Counted from the stretch's first letter, positions 33,379 through 42,712 are shown. The stretch is DNA of 64,000 bases from Clostridium sp. (GCA_018362895.1 JAHALR010000002.1:62001-126000), one strand, 5' to 3'. Notes: a model not told the origin generated them from the sequence alone. A program made the numbers and translations.

Positions 33379-34792
33379 TGCACCTTTTAGAACTTACAAT
33401 GGTAAATTTTTGAAAAAAGATATCACATTAGAAAAATTAAAAGACAATCTTAATTGTAAAATTGATCATCTTTATAAAAGACATCTGTCGCCATTTTTGC
33501 AGGAGAAAATCAACCTTAAACTAAATTTGAACAAAGAAGGCTTTCGTTATGGAGTGAGAGCAGGTTCTCGCTGGCCTTGGACCGCGGCCTGGCCACATGG
33601 AGATGCTCCATACCCGTTTATGATGGGATATAGTGCAGCATTGTTGAAAGAAAATGGTTTTGAAGTTAATATTCTTGATGCGGTTGTGAATGAGTTTTAC
33701 TCCTGCGAAAAGTTTGTTGAAAAAATAAAAAAAGAAAATCCTGATATTGTTATAATTGAAAGTGCAGCTGTTACAATGGATATTGATTTGTGGACAGCAA
33801 AACAGGTATCTGAATTTGCAGAAGTTGCACTTGCCGGGCCTCATTTTACAGATGATATTGCAGAAAACCTGAAGAAACAAAATCCTTATATAAAATATTT
33901 CTTGAAAGGCGAATATATAAAAAGTTCTTTAAAAATGGCACAAACACGAGAATCCGGAATATACGATTCCGAAATTGTAACTGATTTGGATAGCATACCG
34001 TTTCCTTTTAGAGATTATGAAGGTGCAGAAAAATATTATGAAGTAACAATGCCTACGCCACGTCCCCAATTGCAAATTTATGCAAGCAAAGGCTGCCCGT
34101 TTAAGTGTAAATTCTGTATGTGGCCTCAAACAATGTATAAAGGCAATGTTGCTCAGCGATCTCCTGAAAAAATTGCTGAAGAGATTAGGATAAATGTTGA
34201 AAAACATGGATATAAAAGTATCCTCTTTGATGATGATACATTTAATATTGGCAATGAGCGTATTTCAAAACTCTGTGATTATTTGAAAGAAATAGGTCTG
34301 CCCTGGACAATGATGGGCCGATTGGATTCTTCTCCTGACTGGCTTTTTGACAAAATGGTAGATTCAGGATGTGTTGGAATGAGATTCGGCGTTGAGACCT
34401 TTGATATAGAATGTTTGAAAAAAATAAATAAAGGGCTTGAACGAATAGATTTTCAGGGAACATTAAAACATCTTTCACAAAAGTACCCAGACTTGTGGCT
34501 TCACCTGACAATGATGAAAGACATGCCCGGTCAAACAGAAGACATTCACCAAAAAGACATGAAAATTCTAGAGGACTTAGGATTTAGTATTTATGGATCT
34601 TGCGATACACACAGACATTTTCAGCTGTCACATTGTGTTCCTTATAAAGGTACACAGCTTTATAAAGAAATGATGGAGCTTCTTGGAAATGAATTTGATC
34701 AGAAAAATATCCAATATGATGGCATGAGTGATACTATAATGTCAGAACTCAATAAAAGAGGACTTTGGAATAAGACAAATACAACGGTTTAA
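33359..34792 (+). CDS. B12-binding-type radical SAM protein
   Basis: 477 aa, TTG start at 33359 after AGAGGGGG, overlapping the previous gene. The N-terminal ~200 residues follow the cobalamin-binding radical SAM pattern (MKIVLANAPFRTYNG, PFMMGYSAALLKENGFEVNI, PDIVIIESAAVTMD), though the DxHxxG cobalamin His motif is not evident. The radical SAM core has GCPFKCKFCMWPQ (CxxxCxxC, ~245), then SILFDDDTFNIG and VGMRFGVETFD, as in BchE-like enzymes. Activity on a glycan or lipid intermediate is suggested only by location. The C-terminus ends in a basic helical region. Confidence 0.82.
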   Translation: MKIVLANAPFRTYNGKFLKKDITLEKLKDNLNCKIDHLYKRHLSPFLQEKINLKLNLNKEGFRYGVRAGSRWPWTAAWPHGDAPYPFMMGYSAALLKENGFEVNILDAVVNEFYSCEKFVEKIKKENPDIVIIESAAVTMDIDLWTAKQVSEFAEVALAGPHFTDDIAENLKKQNPYIKYFLKGEYIKSSLKMAQTRESGIYDSEIVTDLDSIPFPFRDYEGAEKYYEVTMPTPRPQLQIYASKGCPFKCKFCMWPQTMYKGNVAQRSPEKIAEEIRINVEKHGYKSILFDDDTFNIGNERISKLCDYLKEIGLPWTMMGRLDSSPDWLFDKMVDSGCVGMRFGVETFDIECLKKINKGLERIDFQGTLKHLSQKYPDLWLHLTMMKDMPGQTEDIHQKDMKILEDLGFSIYGSCDTHRHFQLSHCVPYKGTQLYKEMMELLGNEFDQKNIQYDGMSDTIMSELNKRGLWNKTNTTV

Positions 34793-34800
34793 TATTTTGT

Positions 34801-35598
34801 ATGAAAATTGCAATAATAGGAAAAAATGGATATATAGGCTCCTATCTTTACAGTTATCTTTCAGCTTTCTTTGATGTTGAAGGCTATGGGCGCAGTGATT
34901 TGGATATAACAAAAGAGGAAGAGGTTGAACGATTTTTTTTAGACCATAAATATGATGTTATAATCCTTACAGCAGCATCAAAAGATGTAAAGAGACTTGA
35001 GACGGATGAAAAATATGCATATGACATAAATGTTAAACCGGTTGAATTATTTTTGAAGTATGCAGATGATGAAAAACTTTTGTTTTTTTCCTCTGATTAT
35101 GTTTTTGACGGGAAAATCGGCGATTATGAGGATGATTTTCCGACTTGCCCTGTTACTGTATATGGAAAAACAAAGGTGATGGCTGAAGAACTTTTGATAA
35201 AAAGCAGCAAAAATTACATTATCTTGAGAACAGCTGCGGTTTTGGGAAAAGGCTCTGTGTTTTTTGACTGGCTTGTAGAATCATTGAGACACGGCACAAA
35301 ACTTGAAATGTTTGACAATTCCTTTTTTTCTCCCACCTGCATCTCATATCTGTGTGAGGCTGTGAAGAAAATTATTGAACAAAATTGCAGCAAGAAAATT
35401 CTTCACCTTGTGCAGGAAAAGAGACTTAGCCGTTATGAACTTGCATTGTTTGTTCAAAGATGCTTAAGTACGAAATGTGAAATAATTCCAAGTGCCTCAT
35501 CCTTTAAAGATTTATCGCTTGTTCGTTCGGGTTGGCTGGAAAGACAAGGCTTTGATGATTTTGATACATATTTAATGAAAGAGATAAAAAATGTATAA
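34801..35598 (+). CDS. RmlD-like NAD(P)-dependent sugar-nucleotide reductase
   Basis: 265 aa. Short-chain dehydrogenase of the RmlD subfamily: GKNGYIGSYL glycine motif at the N-terminus, LDITKEEEVERFF, ILTAASKDVKRLE, FFSSDYVFDGK, the catalytic YGKTK, and ILRTAAVLGKG. Family members reduce 4-keto-6-deoxy sugars such as dTDP-4-dehydrorhamnose. With a GDP-mannose 4,6-dehydratase nearby and no other reductase, it could act on GDP-4-keto-6-deoxymannose (inference). It overlaps the cupin gene by 8 nt. Confidence 0.8.
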   Translation: MKIAIIGKNGYIGSYLYSYLSAFFDVEGYGRSDLDITKEEEVERFFLDHKYDVIILTAASKDVKRLETDEKYAYDINVKPVELFLKYADDEKLLFFSSDYVFDGKIGDYEDDFPTCPVTVYGKTKVMAEELLIKSSKNYIILRTAAVLGKGSVFFDWLVESLRHGTKLEMFDNSFFSPTCISYLCEAVKKIIEQNCSKKILHLVQEKRLSRYELALFVQRCLSTKCEIIPSASSFKDLSLVRSGWLERQGFDDFDTYLMKEIKNV

Positions 35599-35941
35599 AG
35601 TTTTGGAGAGTTATTTTTGCCATAAAGATGAAAGAGGGTCTATTAAAGGTATAATCAATTCAGGCAACTGGCAGGAAATAAATTATATTACATCAAAAAA
35701 GGGCTGCATCAGAGGCGGACATTACCATAAAAAAACAACGGAACTTTTTTATATATTAAAAGGTTCAATCAAAGCTGTTTTTGAGAAAGAAGAGCAAAAA
35801 CAGGAATGCAAATTTTCTTGCGGTGATATCTTTCTTATTGAACCGGAAACCTTCCACACTTTTGAAATGCTTGAGGATTCAGAGTGGATAAATATGCTTT
35901 CAATAAGAATGGATAATAATTCTCCTGATATTTACAAATAA
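35591..35941 (+). CDS. Cupin-fold sugar-nucleotide isomerase/epimerase-like protein
   Basis: 116 aa, a single cupin: motif 1 GGHYHKKTTELFYILKG (metal-type His pair and Glu) and motif 2 CGDIFLIEPETFHTFEML. It resembles WxcM-like/FdtA and RmlC-type proteins that act on keto-deoxysugars, so a partner role for the overlapping RmlD-like gene is likely. Length is that of a single-domain cupin. It is convergent with gmd, whose stop lies 3 nt away. Confidence 0.75.
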   Translation: MYKVLESYFCHKDERGSIKGIINSGNWQEINYITSKKGCIRGGHYHKKTTELFYILKGSIKAVFEKEEQKQECKFSCGDIFLIEPETFHTFEMLEDSEWINMLSIRMDNNSPDIYK

Positions 35942-35944
35942 AAA

Positions 35945-37015
35945 TTATACACCGCTTTCAATAAGAACTTTTTCTTTTTGAGCTAGTTTCAAATCTGATT
36001 CAATCATTTCTTTCACAAGCATAGGCAGGGTATATTTGTGCTCCCATCCGAGTTCTTTTTTGGCTTTTTCCGGATTACCAAGCAAAAAGTCTACTTCGGC
36101 CGGTCTAAAATATCTGGGGTCGACTTCAATAAGGGTTTTGCCTGTACGTTTGTCTACGCCGATTTCGTCAAGCCCTTTACCATTCCATTCAAGCTGAATT
36201 CCAAGTTCGGAAAAGGCCATTTCACAGAATTCGCGAATGCTGGTTGTGATGCCTGTTGCAAGAACAAAATCATCTGCTTTGTCATGCTGAAGTATTCTCC
36301 ACATGCCTTCAACATAATCTTTCGCGTGTCCCCAGTCTCTTTTGCTGTCGAGATTTCCAAGCCACAATTTTTCTTGAAGCCCGAGTTTAATTCGTGTTGC
36401 TGCCATGGTAATTTTTCTGGTTACAAAAGTTTCCCCTCTTCTGGGCGATTCATGGTTAAACAGAATTCCGTTAGAAGCAAACATATTATAGCTTTCACGA
36501 TAATTTTTAGTAATCCAGTAAGCATATAATTTTGCACAAGCATAAGGTGAACGGGGATAAAACGGAGTAGTCTCTTTTTGTGGAATTTCTTGAACAAGTC
36601 CGAAAAGTTCTGATGTAGAAGCTTGATATATTCTGGTTCTTTGTTCCATGCCAAGAAGTCTTATTGCTTCGAGGAGTCTTAATGTTCCCAGCCCGTCAGT
36701 GTCAGCAGTGTATTCGGGACAATCAAAAGAAACCTGAACATGTGATTGTGCAGCAAGGTTGTATATTTCATCAGGCTGAATTTCTTGTATGAGCCTGATT
36801 AAGTTTGAACTGTCTGTCAAATCACCATAAACCAGAGTAAAGTTTCTGTCAGGATTGTGAATATCTTCATATATATGATCAATTCTCGCAGTATTGTAGC
36901 TTGAGGCTCTTCTTTTTATTCCGTATACTTTATAATTTTTTTCAATCAATAATTCAGCAAGATATGAGCCGTCTTGTCCGGTTACTCCTGTTATGAGAGC
37001 TGTTCTTCTTTTCAT
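35945..37015 (-). CDS. gmd: GDP-mannose 4,6-dehydratase
   Basis: 356 aa from ATG 37015 (MKRRTALITGVTGQDGSYLA), preceded by GGAGG; the longer frame to 37072 would run through an inverted repeat and is not needed. Gmd hallmarks: TGQDGSYLAELL, IKRRASSYNTARIDHIY, YGDLTDSSNL, NLAAQSHVQVSF, the catalytic STSELFG and YPRSPYACAKLYAYW (YxxxK), NHESPRRGETFVTRK, and LGNLDSKRDWGHAKDYVEGMW. It makes GDP-4-keto-6-deoxy-D-mannose, precursor of GDP-fucose, GDP-rhamnose or GDP-perosamine. No fucose synthase is recognised in the window. Confidence 0.96.
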   Translation of the reverse strand: MKRRTALITGVTGQDGSYLAELLIEKNYKVYGIKRRASSYNTARIDHIYEDIHNPDRNFTLVYGDLTDSSNLIRLIQEIQPDEIYNLAAQSHVQVSFDCPEYTADTDGLGTLRLLEAIRLLGMEQRTRIYQASTSELFGLVQEIPQKETTPFYPRSPYACAKLYAYWITKNYRESYNMFASNGILFNHESPRRGETFVTRKITMAATRIKLGLQEKLWLGNLDSKRDWGHAKDYVEGMWRILQHDKADDFVLATGITTSIREFCEMAFSELGIQLEWNGKGLDEIGVDKRTGKTLIEVDPRYFRPAEVDFLLGNPEKAKKELGWEHKYTLPMLVKEMIESDLKLAQKEKVLIESGV

Positions 37016-37024
37016 AAATGCCTC

Positions 37025-37050
37025 CGTATGCAATATGATGTTTGCATACG
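37025..37050 (-). promoter_or_regulatory. Inverted repeat abutting the gmd ribosome binding site
   Basis: CGTATGCAA (37025-37033) and TTGCATACG (37042-37050) form a perfect 9-bp dyad with an 8-nt loop. On the gmd strand the second arm ends directly at GGAGG, so an RNA hairpin could affect translation, or the dyad may be an operator. Confidence 0.45.
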
Positions 37051-37150
37051 ATTTTAATCTAAAAGTTCGCAAAATTCAAATTTTGTTTTTGTATTTAATG
37101 ATATTTAATGATAGAATTTTGTTAATTAAAACTTTTAGGAGAAAACATAT

Positions 37151-38482
37151 ATGAAGGTTTGTGTAGTAGGAACAGGTTATGTAGGACTGGTTGTTGGAAC
37201 ATGTCTTGCGGAAATGGGAAATGATGTAATCTGTGTTGATAAAGACTTGGATAAACTGTCAAAACTTGAACAAGGTATTATTCCGATATATGAGCCCGGC
37301 CTTGAAGAATTGATTAAGGTGAATGTCTCAGAAGGGCGTTTGACTTTTACTGATGATTTGAAAACCGCCGTTCAAAAATCTCTTGTTTGCTTTATTGCTG
37401 TGGGTACTCCTCAGGGCGAGGATGGTTCTGCTGACTTAAAATATGTTTACGATGTTGCGGAAGCTATCGGAAAATCTTTAAACGGTTATAAAGTTATAAT
37501 TGATAAATCAACCGTTCCTGTCGGTACAGCTGAAAAGGTTACTGAAATTATAAAGTCTCAAACAAAAGAGGCGTTTGACGTTGTTTCAAATCCGGAATTT
37601 TTGAAACAGGGTGCGGCTGTTGACGATTTCTTGAAGCCTGACAGAGTCGTAATCGGCTCAAACTCCCAGCGTGCAACTGAAATTATGCAGGAATTGTATG
37701 CTCCGTTTTTGAGAACAGGCAATCCGGTAATCATAATGGATGTAAAATCTGCTGAAATGACAAAGTATGCTGCAAATTCTTTCCTGGCTGTAAAAATTTC
37801 TTATGCAAATGAAATTGCAAATATCTGTGAAAAAGTTGGCGCTGATGCTGAAATGGTAAGAATCGGCATGTGCTCTGACAAACGTATTGGTTCTCAATTC
37901 CTTTTTCCGGGTTTAGGTTATGGCGGAAGCTGCTTTCCCAAAGATGTGAAAGCCTTGTTAAAAACAGCTAAGGATAACGGTTGTGATTATCAGCTTCTGG
38001 AATCAGCTGACAAGGTTAATAAACTTCAAAGACAAATTTTCATTGACAAAATCTTGAACAGATTTGGTCAAAAGCTTGATGGCAAAATTTTTGGCATTTG
38101 GGGTCTGGCATTCAAACCTAAAACAAACGATATGAGAGAAGCTCCTTCAATTACCATTATTGAGGCTCTTCTTGAAAGAGGTGCAAAGGTTCAGGCTTAT
38201 GATCCGAAAGCGTTTGATTGCGCAGAAATTATTTTTGGTGACAGAATTACTTATGCAAAATCATCATATGATGCCCTTCAAAATGCTGATTGTATGCTTC
38301 TTTTGACAGAATGGAATGAATTCAGACGTCCTGATTTTGACAGAATAAAAGCTCTTTTGAAAGAGCCTGTTATCTTTGACGGAAGAAACCAGTATGATGC
38401 AAAAAGACTTATTGAAAGAGGTTTTGAATATTATTCAGTGGGAAAGAAGTCTGAAATTCAAAAGTTTATGGTGCAGTCATAG
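37151..38482 (+). CDS. ugd: UDP-glucose 6-dehydrogenase
   Basis: 443 aa, TTAGGAGAA upstream. The three-domain UDP-glucose/GDP-mannose dehydrogenase fold is evident: NAD motif VVGTGYVGLVVGTCLAEMG, the STVPVGTAEKV segment, the catalytic Cys motif GLGYGGSCFPKDVKALL, and the C-terminal VQAYDPKAF nucleotide-binding part with GLAFKPKTNDMREAPS. It oxidises UDP-glucose to UDP-glucuronate for acidic glycans. It has its own upstream region, divergent from gmd. The 3' end overlaps the convergent HNH gene by 25 nt. Confidence 0.93.
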   Translation: MKVCVVGTGYVGLVVGTCLAEMGNDVICVDKDLDKLSKLEQGIIPIYEPGLEELIKVNVSEGRLTFTDDLKTAVQKSLVCFIAVGTPQGEDGSADLKYVYDVAEAIGKSLNGYKVIIDKSTVPVGTAEKVTEIIKSQTKEAFDVVSNPEFLKQGAAVDDFLKPDRVVIGSNSQRATEIMQELYAPFLRTGNPVIIMDVKSAEMTKYAANSFLAVKISYANEIANICEKVGADAEMVRIGMCSDKRIGSQFLFPGLGYGGSCFPKDVKALLKTAKDNGCDYQLLESADKVNKLQRQIFIDKILNRFGQKLDGKIFGIWGLAFKPKTNDMREAPSITIIEALLERGAKVQAYDPKAFDCAEIIFGDRITYAKSSYDALQNADCMLLLTEWNEFRRPDFDRIKALLKEPVIFDGRNQYDAKRLIERGFEYYSVGKKSEIQKFMVQS

Positions 38483-40452
38483 TCTAAAAGGATTTCTGAC
38501 GGACCGGCAGTAATTTTTTGTACATTTTCTGAAAGTTTTTCAGGATATGAATTGTAACCTTTGAGCTTTCCTTCTTTTATCATTTCAACTATTTTGTACA
38601 AATATTTTTGAAGGTTTTCTTTTATCTCAGGATGAAGCTTGTACCAATATTCAAAAGAATAACTCGTTTTTTCCTGATTACAATCTCTGCACATAACTGT
38701 CAGGTTTTCAATTGAGTTTGCACCGTGTTTGAATTTTGGGGTCAAATGATCAACTGTTGCAAGACCTCCATTTATCAGATTTTGTGCAATGATTTTTATC
38801 TGTGAATTCAATTTTTCTGATGCTGTTTCGCTGGGGAAAAGAAGAGATTGTGAAAGATATTTTAACTTTATGTTTTCTTTTGCAAGAGAAATAAAATGAA
38901 ATTTTTTTTGTGTGTTCATGTTGAAAAAGGTTTTTTTTATCAGATTGATGTAATCTGAAAAAGGGAAACGTTCTGAATTATTAAATGTCAAAAATTCTTT
39001 TTCAATTGTTTGGGTAAACTTTTGGACTAGAGCTTTGTCATTGTTGTTCAATTCATATTTTTTTGTAAGGTATTTTATACGGTCGTTGTTTTCAATTAGC
39101 AGCCTTTTTATAGAATTTGCTGTTTGGTCTTTTAATATATTTAAGAGTTCTGCTTCTGAGATATTAGGGTTTTGTTTCAATGTAGTGTGTATTTTTTTCA
39201 ATAATGGTTTGTTTCTTTTGCTTATTAAAGATTGGTTTTTTTGCAGAATGTTGTTTATTTCAGAAAGATTTTTTGCTGATATAATTTCATCATAGATTTT
39301 ACATTTGTCTTTGTGGTTTATTGTTTCTTTTCCACAGCAGGCACAGGGTATACCACTGTAATTTACCGGCTCAAATGCAATTTCCTGTCTTTGTTGTTCA
39401 CCTATCATAGCATTTAGTGCAATCAGACTTTCTCCTCTTCCTGCTCTGTTGGTTTTTACATTGCCTTTAGTAGCTGTTCTGAGAAAACTTGCCAGTGTGA
39501 GCGGATAACGTTCAAAATCCGTTAGTTTTTCTTCTAGAATTTTTTTTGCAATATCATTTTGATAAACTTTTAGGTTTTGGTTTATTTCAGGTGAATAAAA
39601 AATTTTGTAAATTGTTTTTTTATCACCTGCACAATTGTTACACATCAGCATATAGTTTATTCTTTCATCAATATGCGGAGAAATTTCGGAAAATATTTGT
39701 TTAATGTTGCTCTGTGAAAATTTAAGAATATTTTTTATGAACTGTTGTTCTCTGTTTCCGCAAAATTCATAGTTTTTGTTGTAAAAAAATTGACGTGTAC
39801 TTTGCATTTTTTCTACAACAGGAAATTTTAGCTTTTCGTAAATCTCCCATTTATTTGTACTTTCCATCTGTGAAATTATTCGAGAGAGAAGTTCTTTGTA
39901 TGTGTTTATATCAAAGTTGCTGCGGTCTGCTTTCTGATAATTTTTCAGTGCATTTTGGCATTCATCTATGAGCTTTTGATCTTTTAGTGAAAAATTGTTT
40001 TCTTGCTTTGCTATGTCAAGATAGGCTGCACTATCAGAAATTGCTTTTCGAATTTCTTCTATTGATTTGATGTAAAGCTCGTGCAAAAGAGTATCTGCTG
40101 TTATGTCAGGGGTTTGGGCTAAAATTTCTTTTGAATTTTCAATAACAGGACGAAAGGAATTTTTCATATAACTTTTATTTCTTTCAAGAAATTTGCTGAA
40201 CTCCTGTGATGTTTTTATATTGCCTGCTTCGTCTATGAGTTTTTTGTATTTTTCTTGAGAGACAGTCATTACTCCACACAACGGACAGTGAATATCTTCA
40301 AGATCTTTCATTTCTGATATGAATTTTTCCAGTTGTTCTGATTTGAAAGATATTGGATTTGTGGAAGAGTGTTTGGTGTTTTTATTTATATTCTTTGTGT
40401 AAAGAAGATTGTAATAATTTTGGTATGAAAAATCATTGTTTATTCTTATCAT
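38458..40452 (-). CDS. HNH-nuclease-like protein with internally duplicated zinc/HNH modules
   Basis: 664 aa from ATG 40452 (MIRINNDFSYQNYY). N-terminus contains the signature NPISFKS (32-38). Two similar modules follow, each starting with a CxxC knuckle: CPLCG (56-60) and CACCG (370-374), followed by matching helical segments (KYKKLIDEA.../KCKIYDEII...; TPDITADTLL/NPNISEAELL). The second module ends in an intact HNH site: VDHLTPKFKHGANSIENL (568-585) and CRDCNQEKTS (588-597). The first retains only CNNC (271-274) and lacks the catalytic His, so it looks degenerate. The target is unknown. No Shine-Dalgarno; TAAAAT lies 7 nt before the ATG. Confidence 0.68.
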   Translation of the reverse strand: MIRINNDFSYQNYYNLLYTKNINKNTKHSSTNPISFKSEQLEKFISEMKDLEDIHCPLCGVMTVSQEKYKKLIDEAGNIKTSQEFSKFLERNKSYMKNSFRPVIENSKEILAQTPDITADTLLHELYIKSIEEIRKAISDSAAYLDIAKQENNFSLKDQKLIDECQNALKNYQKADRSNFDINTYKELLSRIISQMESTNKWEIYEKLKFPVVEKMQSTRQFFYNKNYEFCGNREQQFIKNILKFSQSNIKQIFSEISPHIDERINYMLMCNNCAGDKKTIYKIFYSPEINQNLKVYQNDIAKKILEEKLTDFERYPLTLASFLRTATKGNVKTNRAGRGESLIALNAMIGEQQRQEIAFEPVNYSGIPCACCGKETINHKDKCKIYDEIISAKNLSEINNILQKNQSLISKRNKPLLKKIHTTLKQNPNISEAELLNILKDQTANSIKRLLIENNDRIKYLTKKYELNNNDKALVQKFTQTIEKEFLTFNNSERFPFSDYINLIKKTFFNMNTQKKFHFISLAKENIKLKYLSQSLLFPSETASEKLNSQIKIIAQNLINGGLATVDHLTPKFKHGANSIENLTVMCRDCNQEKTSYSFEYWYKLHPEIKENLQKYLYKIVEMIKEGKLKGYNSYPEKLSENVQKITAGPSEILLDYDCTINF

Positions 40453-40560
40453 GACAGTTATTTTAAAACACGAACACATTTAATTTTGCTTTTTTAGTTT
40501 AAATTATTATGTCTTTTTGAAATGCCCTGATGTGTAATGTAGGTATTTTTCGAATCTTCA

Positions 40561-40594
40561 TAAAATAAGAAATCAAGTTATAAATCTTATTTTA
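40561..40594 (+). promoter_or_regulatory. Inverted repeat before the MlaA-hydrolase gene
   Basis: TAAAATAAGA (40561-40570) and TCTTATTTTA (40585-40594) are a perfect 10-bp dyad around 14 nt. The second arm ends at the GAGGAG ribosome site of the 40605 gene, the same placement as at gmd. It may be an operator or a translation-controlling hairpin. Confidence 0.4.
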
Positions 40595-40604
40595 GAGGAG
40601 AAAA

Positions 40605-42635
40605 ATGACAGGGAAATTTAGAGCAATTATACTTTTTGCTTTACTAACGTATTTGAGCTTTATATCAGAAGCTTTTTGTAAAACAGAAGAACCCAAAGCA
40701 GCTTGCAAATATCCTGATTATTCGTATGAATATGCAGGAAGGGACAGATGTGAAAATTTTAACAGAAAGATGTTTACATTCAATTGTGCCTTAAATCGAT
40801 ATGCACTTAGACCGGTACATACTGTTTGGGCTTCTGTTTTACCTCAGTATGGAATGGACAGAATTAATAGTGCAACAGCTAATATAGAATACCCGATTAG
40901 ACTTGTCAGTTGTATGATTCAAAAGGATTTTAAGGCTTCGGGAAGAGAAACTGTAAGATTCTTAACAAATACCACTGTTGGTTTGGGCGGTTTGTATGAT
41001 CCTGCTAAAAAGTTTTTGAAAATAGAACCTGTGGCCGAAGATATGGAACAGGCTCTTGCAAAATGTAAAGTCAAATCAGGACCTTATCTTGTGATACCTG
41101 TCTTGAATGCGACTACGCCGAGAAATATAGCGGGAAAAATTCTTGATGCGGGACTTAACCCTTCATCATATATCGCAAGTCCCGTGCTTGCTATGGTAAA
41201 GGCTGGAATCCTTGTCAATCGTACGTCTTACATGCAGCCAATTAGTAAAATGATTGAGTCAAACTATGCTGATCCTTATGATATTACGAAAAAACTTTAC
41301 AGCCTCGAAAAGCATATAAAAGTTTCGAATCTGGACAGAAAAGAGGTATTGAACAGCATTTCAATGTCAGATCCCAATATTGTCGAGGTCAAGCATACTG
41401 TGATAGAAGGAAGCGCACAAACGGATGCATTGATTCGAAAAGATAAGCCACAGGAGCCTGAATTGAAAGCTGACTTGTATCTTCCTGATTACAATCCTCA
41501 GCATCCTGTTACAGATTCTATGAGAACAGCCCTTTTTGAGCTCCCGGGAATTAATGATTCTATCTGGAATGAGCTGTCTGTATGGAACAGATCTTTCAGC
41601 AAGAGGATAAGGACTTCTTCCGTGAATGTTTATGATGGACGTGAGGATTATTGCTTCAGATATATTATGCAGAAGGACAAAAACTCTCCCATTGCGGTGA
41701 TTTATCCGTCTATCGGAGAAGGCATAATGTCTCATCATTCTATTGTTATGGCAAAGCTCTTTTATGACGCAGGTTATTCTGTTGTGATACAGGGCAGTCA
41801 TTTTCAGTGGGAATTTTTAAAAAGTATGCCTGAGGATTACAAACCCGGACTTCCTGCTCAAGATGCAAAACAGCTTGCTTTTGTTACTGGAAAAATTCTT
41901 GATAAGCTCGAAAAAAAATATGACTGTACTTTCAAAGACAGAGTCCTTTTGGGGACTTCTTTCGGGGCAATGACTGCGCTTTTTATTGCCAGCCATGAAG
42001 CAGAAGAGAACACACTTAATGTATCGAAATATATTTCAATAAATCCTCCTGTTGAGCTTATGTTTGCCATGAAACAAATGGATGACAACAGTGAAGAATG
42101 GCAAAAAAATGCGGATAATTTTAAGGACAAAGCGGCTGTTACAGCTGCAAAAGTTATTCAAACAACACAGTTGAAAGACAGTCCTGATTTTAAAATAGGG
42201 GCGCTGCCTTTTTCATCAGACGAGGCAAAGCTTATTACAGGTTTTGTTATGCATCAGAAGCTTTCTGATCTGGTCTTCACAATCGAAAAAGCTTCTAAAA
42301 ACAAAAAATGTGAGCTTTACGAAAAAATCAACAATATGAGTTATAGAGATTATGCACAGAAATATCTTGTCACTGATGAAAAAAACTCTCTTGAGTCTCT
42401 GTGGTATGAAACCAGCCTTTATTCAATTTCAAATTACTTAAAAAACAATACGAATTATAAGATATATCATGCGCTTGATGATTATCTTGTTAATACGCAA
42501 CAGCTGAAAAAACTGAAGCGTACAACAGGCAAGAATACAGTTCTTGTCAGCAATGGAGGACATCTTGGCTTTTTGTACAGACAGGAATTTATAGATTCTT
42601 TGAAAAAAGATATCTCTCAAACTCCGGAATCATAA
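40605..42635 (+). CDS. MlaA (VacJ)-type domain fused to an alpha/beta hydrolase
   Basis: 676 aa. A signal peptide (MTGKFRAIILFALLTYLSFI...) ends near C25; the AFC sequence is not a canonical lipobox. Residues ~45-270 match MlaA: DRCENFNRKMFTFNCALNRY, IEYPIRLVSCMIQKDFKASG, RETVRFLTNTTVGLGGLYDP, and SGPYLVIPVLNATTPRNIAG. The C-terminal ~300 residues are an alpha/beta hydrolase: VIYPSIGEG, nucleophile elbow LLGTSFGAMT (~448), a late Asp in ALDDYLVN and His in NGGHLGFLY, a triad order like YheT/ABHD proteins. MlaA removes phospholipid from the outer leaflet; a fused lipase is inferred. GAGGAG precedes the ATG. Confidence 0.8.
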   Translation: MTGKFRAIILFALLTYLSFISEAFCKTEEPKAACKYPDYSYEYAGRDRCENFNRKMFTFNCALNRYALRPVHTVWASVLPQYGMDRINSATANIEYPIRLVSCMIQKDFKASGRETVRFLTNTTVGLGGLYDPAKKFLKIEPVAEDMEQALAKCKVKSGPYLVIPVLNATTPRNIAGKILDAGLNPSSYIASPVLAMVKAGILVNRTSYMQPISKMIESNYADPYDITKKLYSLEKHIKVSNLDRKEVLNSISMSDPNIVEVKHTVIEGSAQTDALIRKDKPQEPELKADLYLPDYNPQHPVTDSMRTALFELPGINDSIWNELSVWNRSFSKRIRTSSVNVYDGREDYCFRYIMQKDKNSPIAVIYPSIGEGIMSHHSIVMAKLFYDAGYSVVIQGSHFQWEFLKSMPEDYKPGLPAQDAKQLAFVTGKILDKLEKKYDCTFKDRVLLGTSFGAMTALFIASHEAEENTLNVSKYISINPPVELMFAMKQMDDNSEEWQKNADNFKDKAAVTAAKVIQTTQLKDSPDFKIGALPFSSDEAKLITGFVMHQKLSDLVFTIEKASKNKKCELYEKINNMSYRDYAQKYLVTDEKNSLESLWYETSLYSISNYLKNNTNYKIYHALDDYLVNTQQLKKLKRTTGKNTVLVSNGGHLGFLYRQEFIDSLKKDISQTPES

Positions 42636-42712
42636 AATGTTAATAGACTACTATGCAAATAGTCATTTTATATTTATAATTTACCTAGTATGAAATTTAA
42701 AAAGAGGGAATT

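Noticed and set aside
36038..36529. 163-codon plus-strand frame opposite gmd
   Set aside because: Antisense of the highly conserved gmd gene.
41367..41801. 144-codon minus-strand frame inside the MlaA-hydrolase gene
   Set aside because: Shadow frame; no start signal and no recognisable motif.
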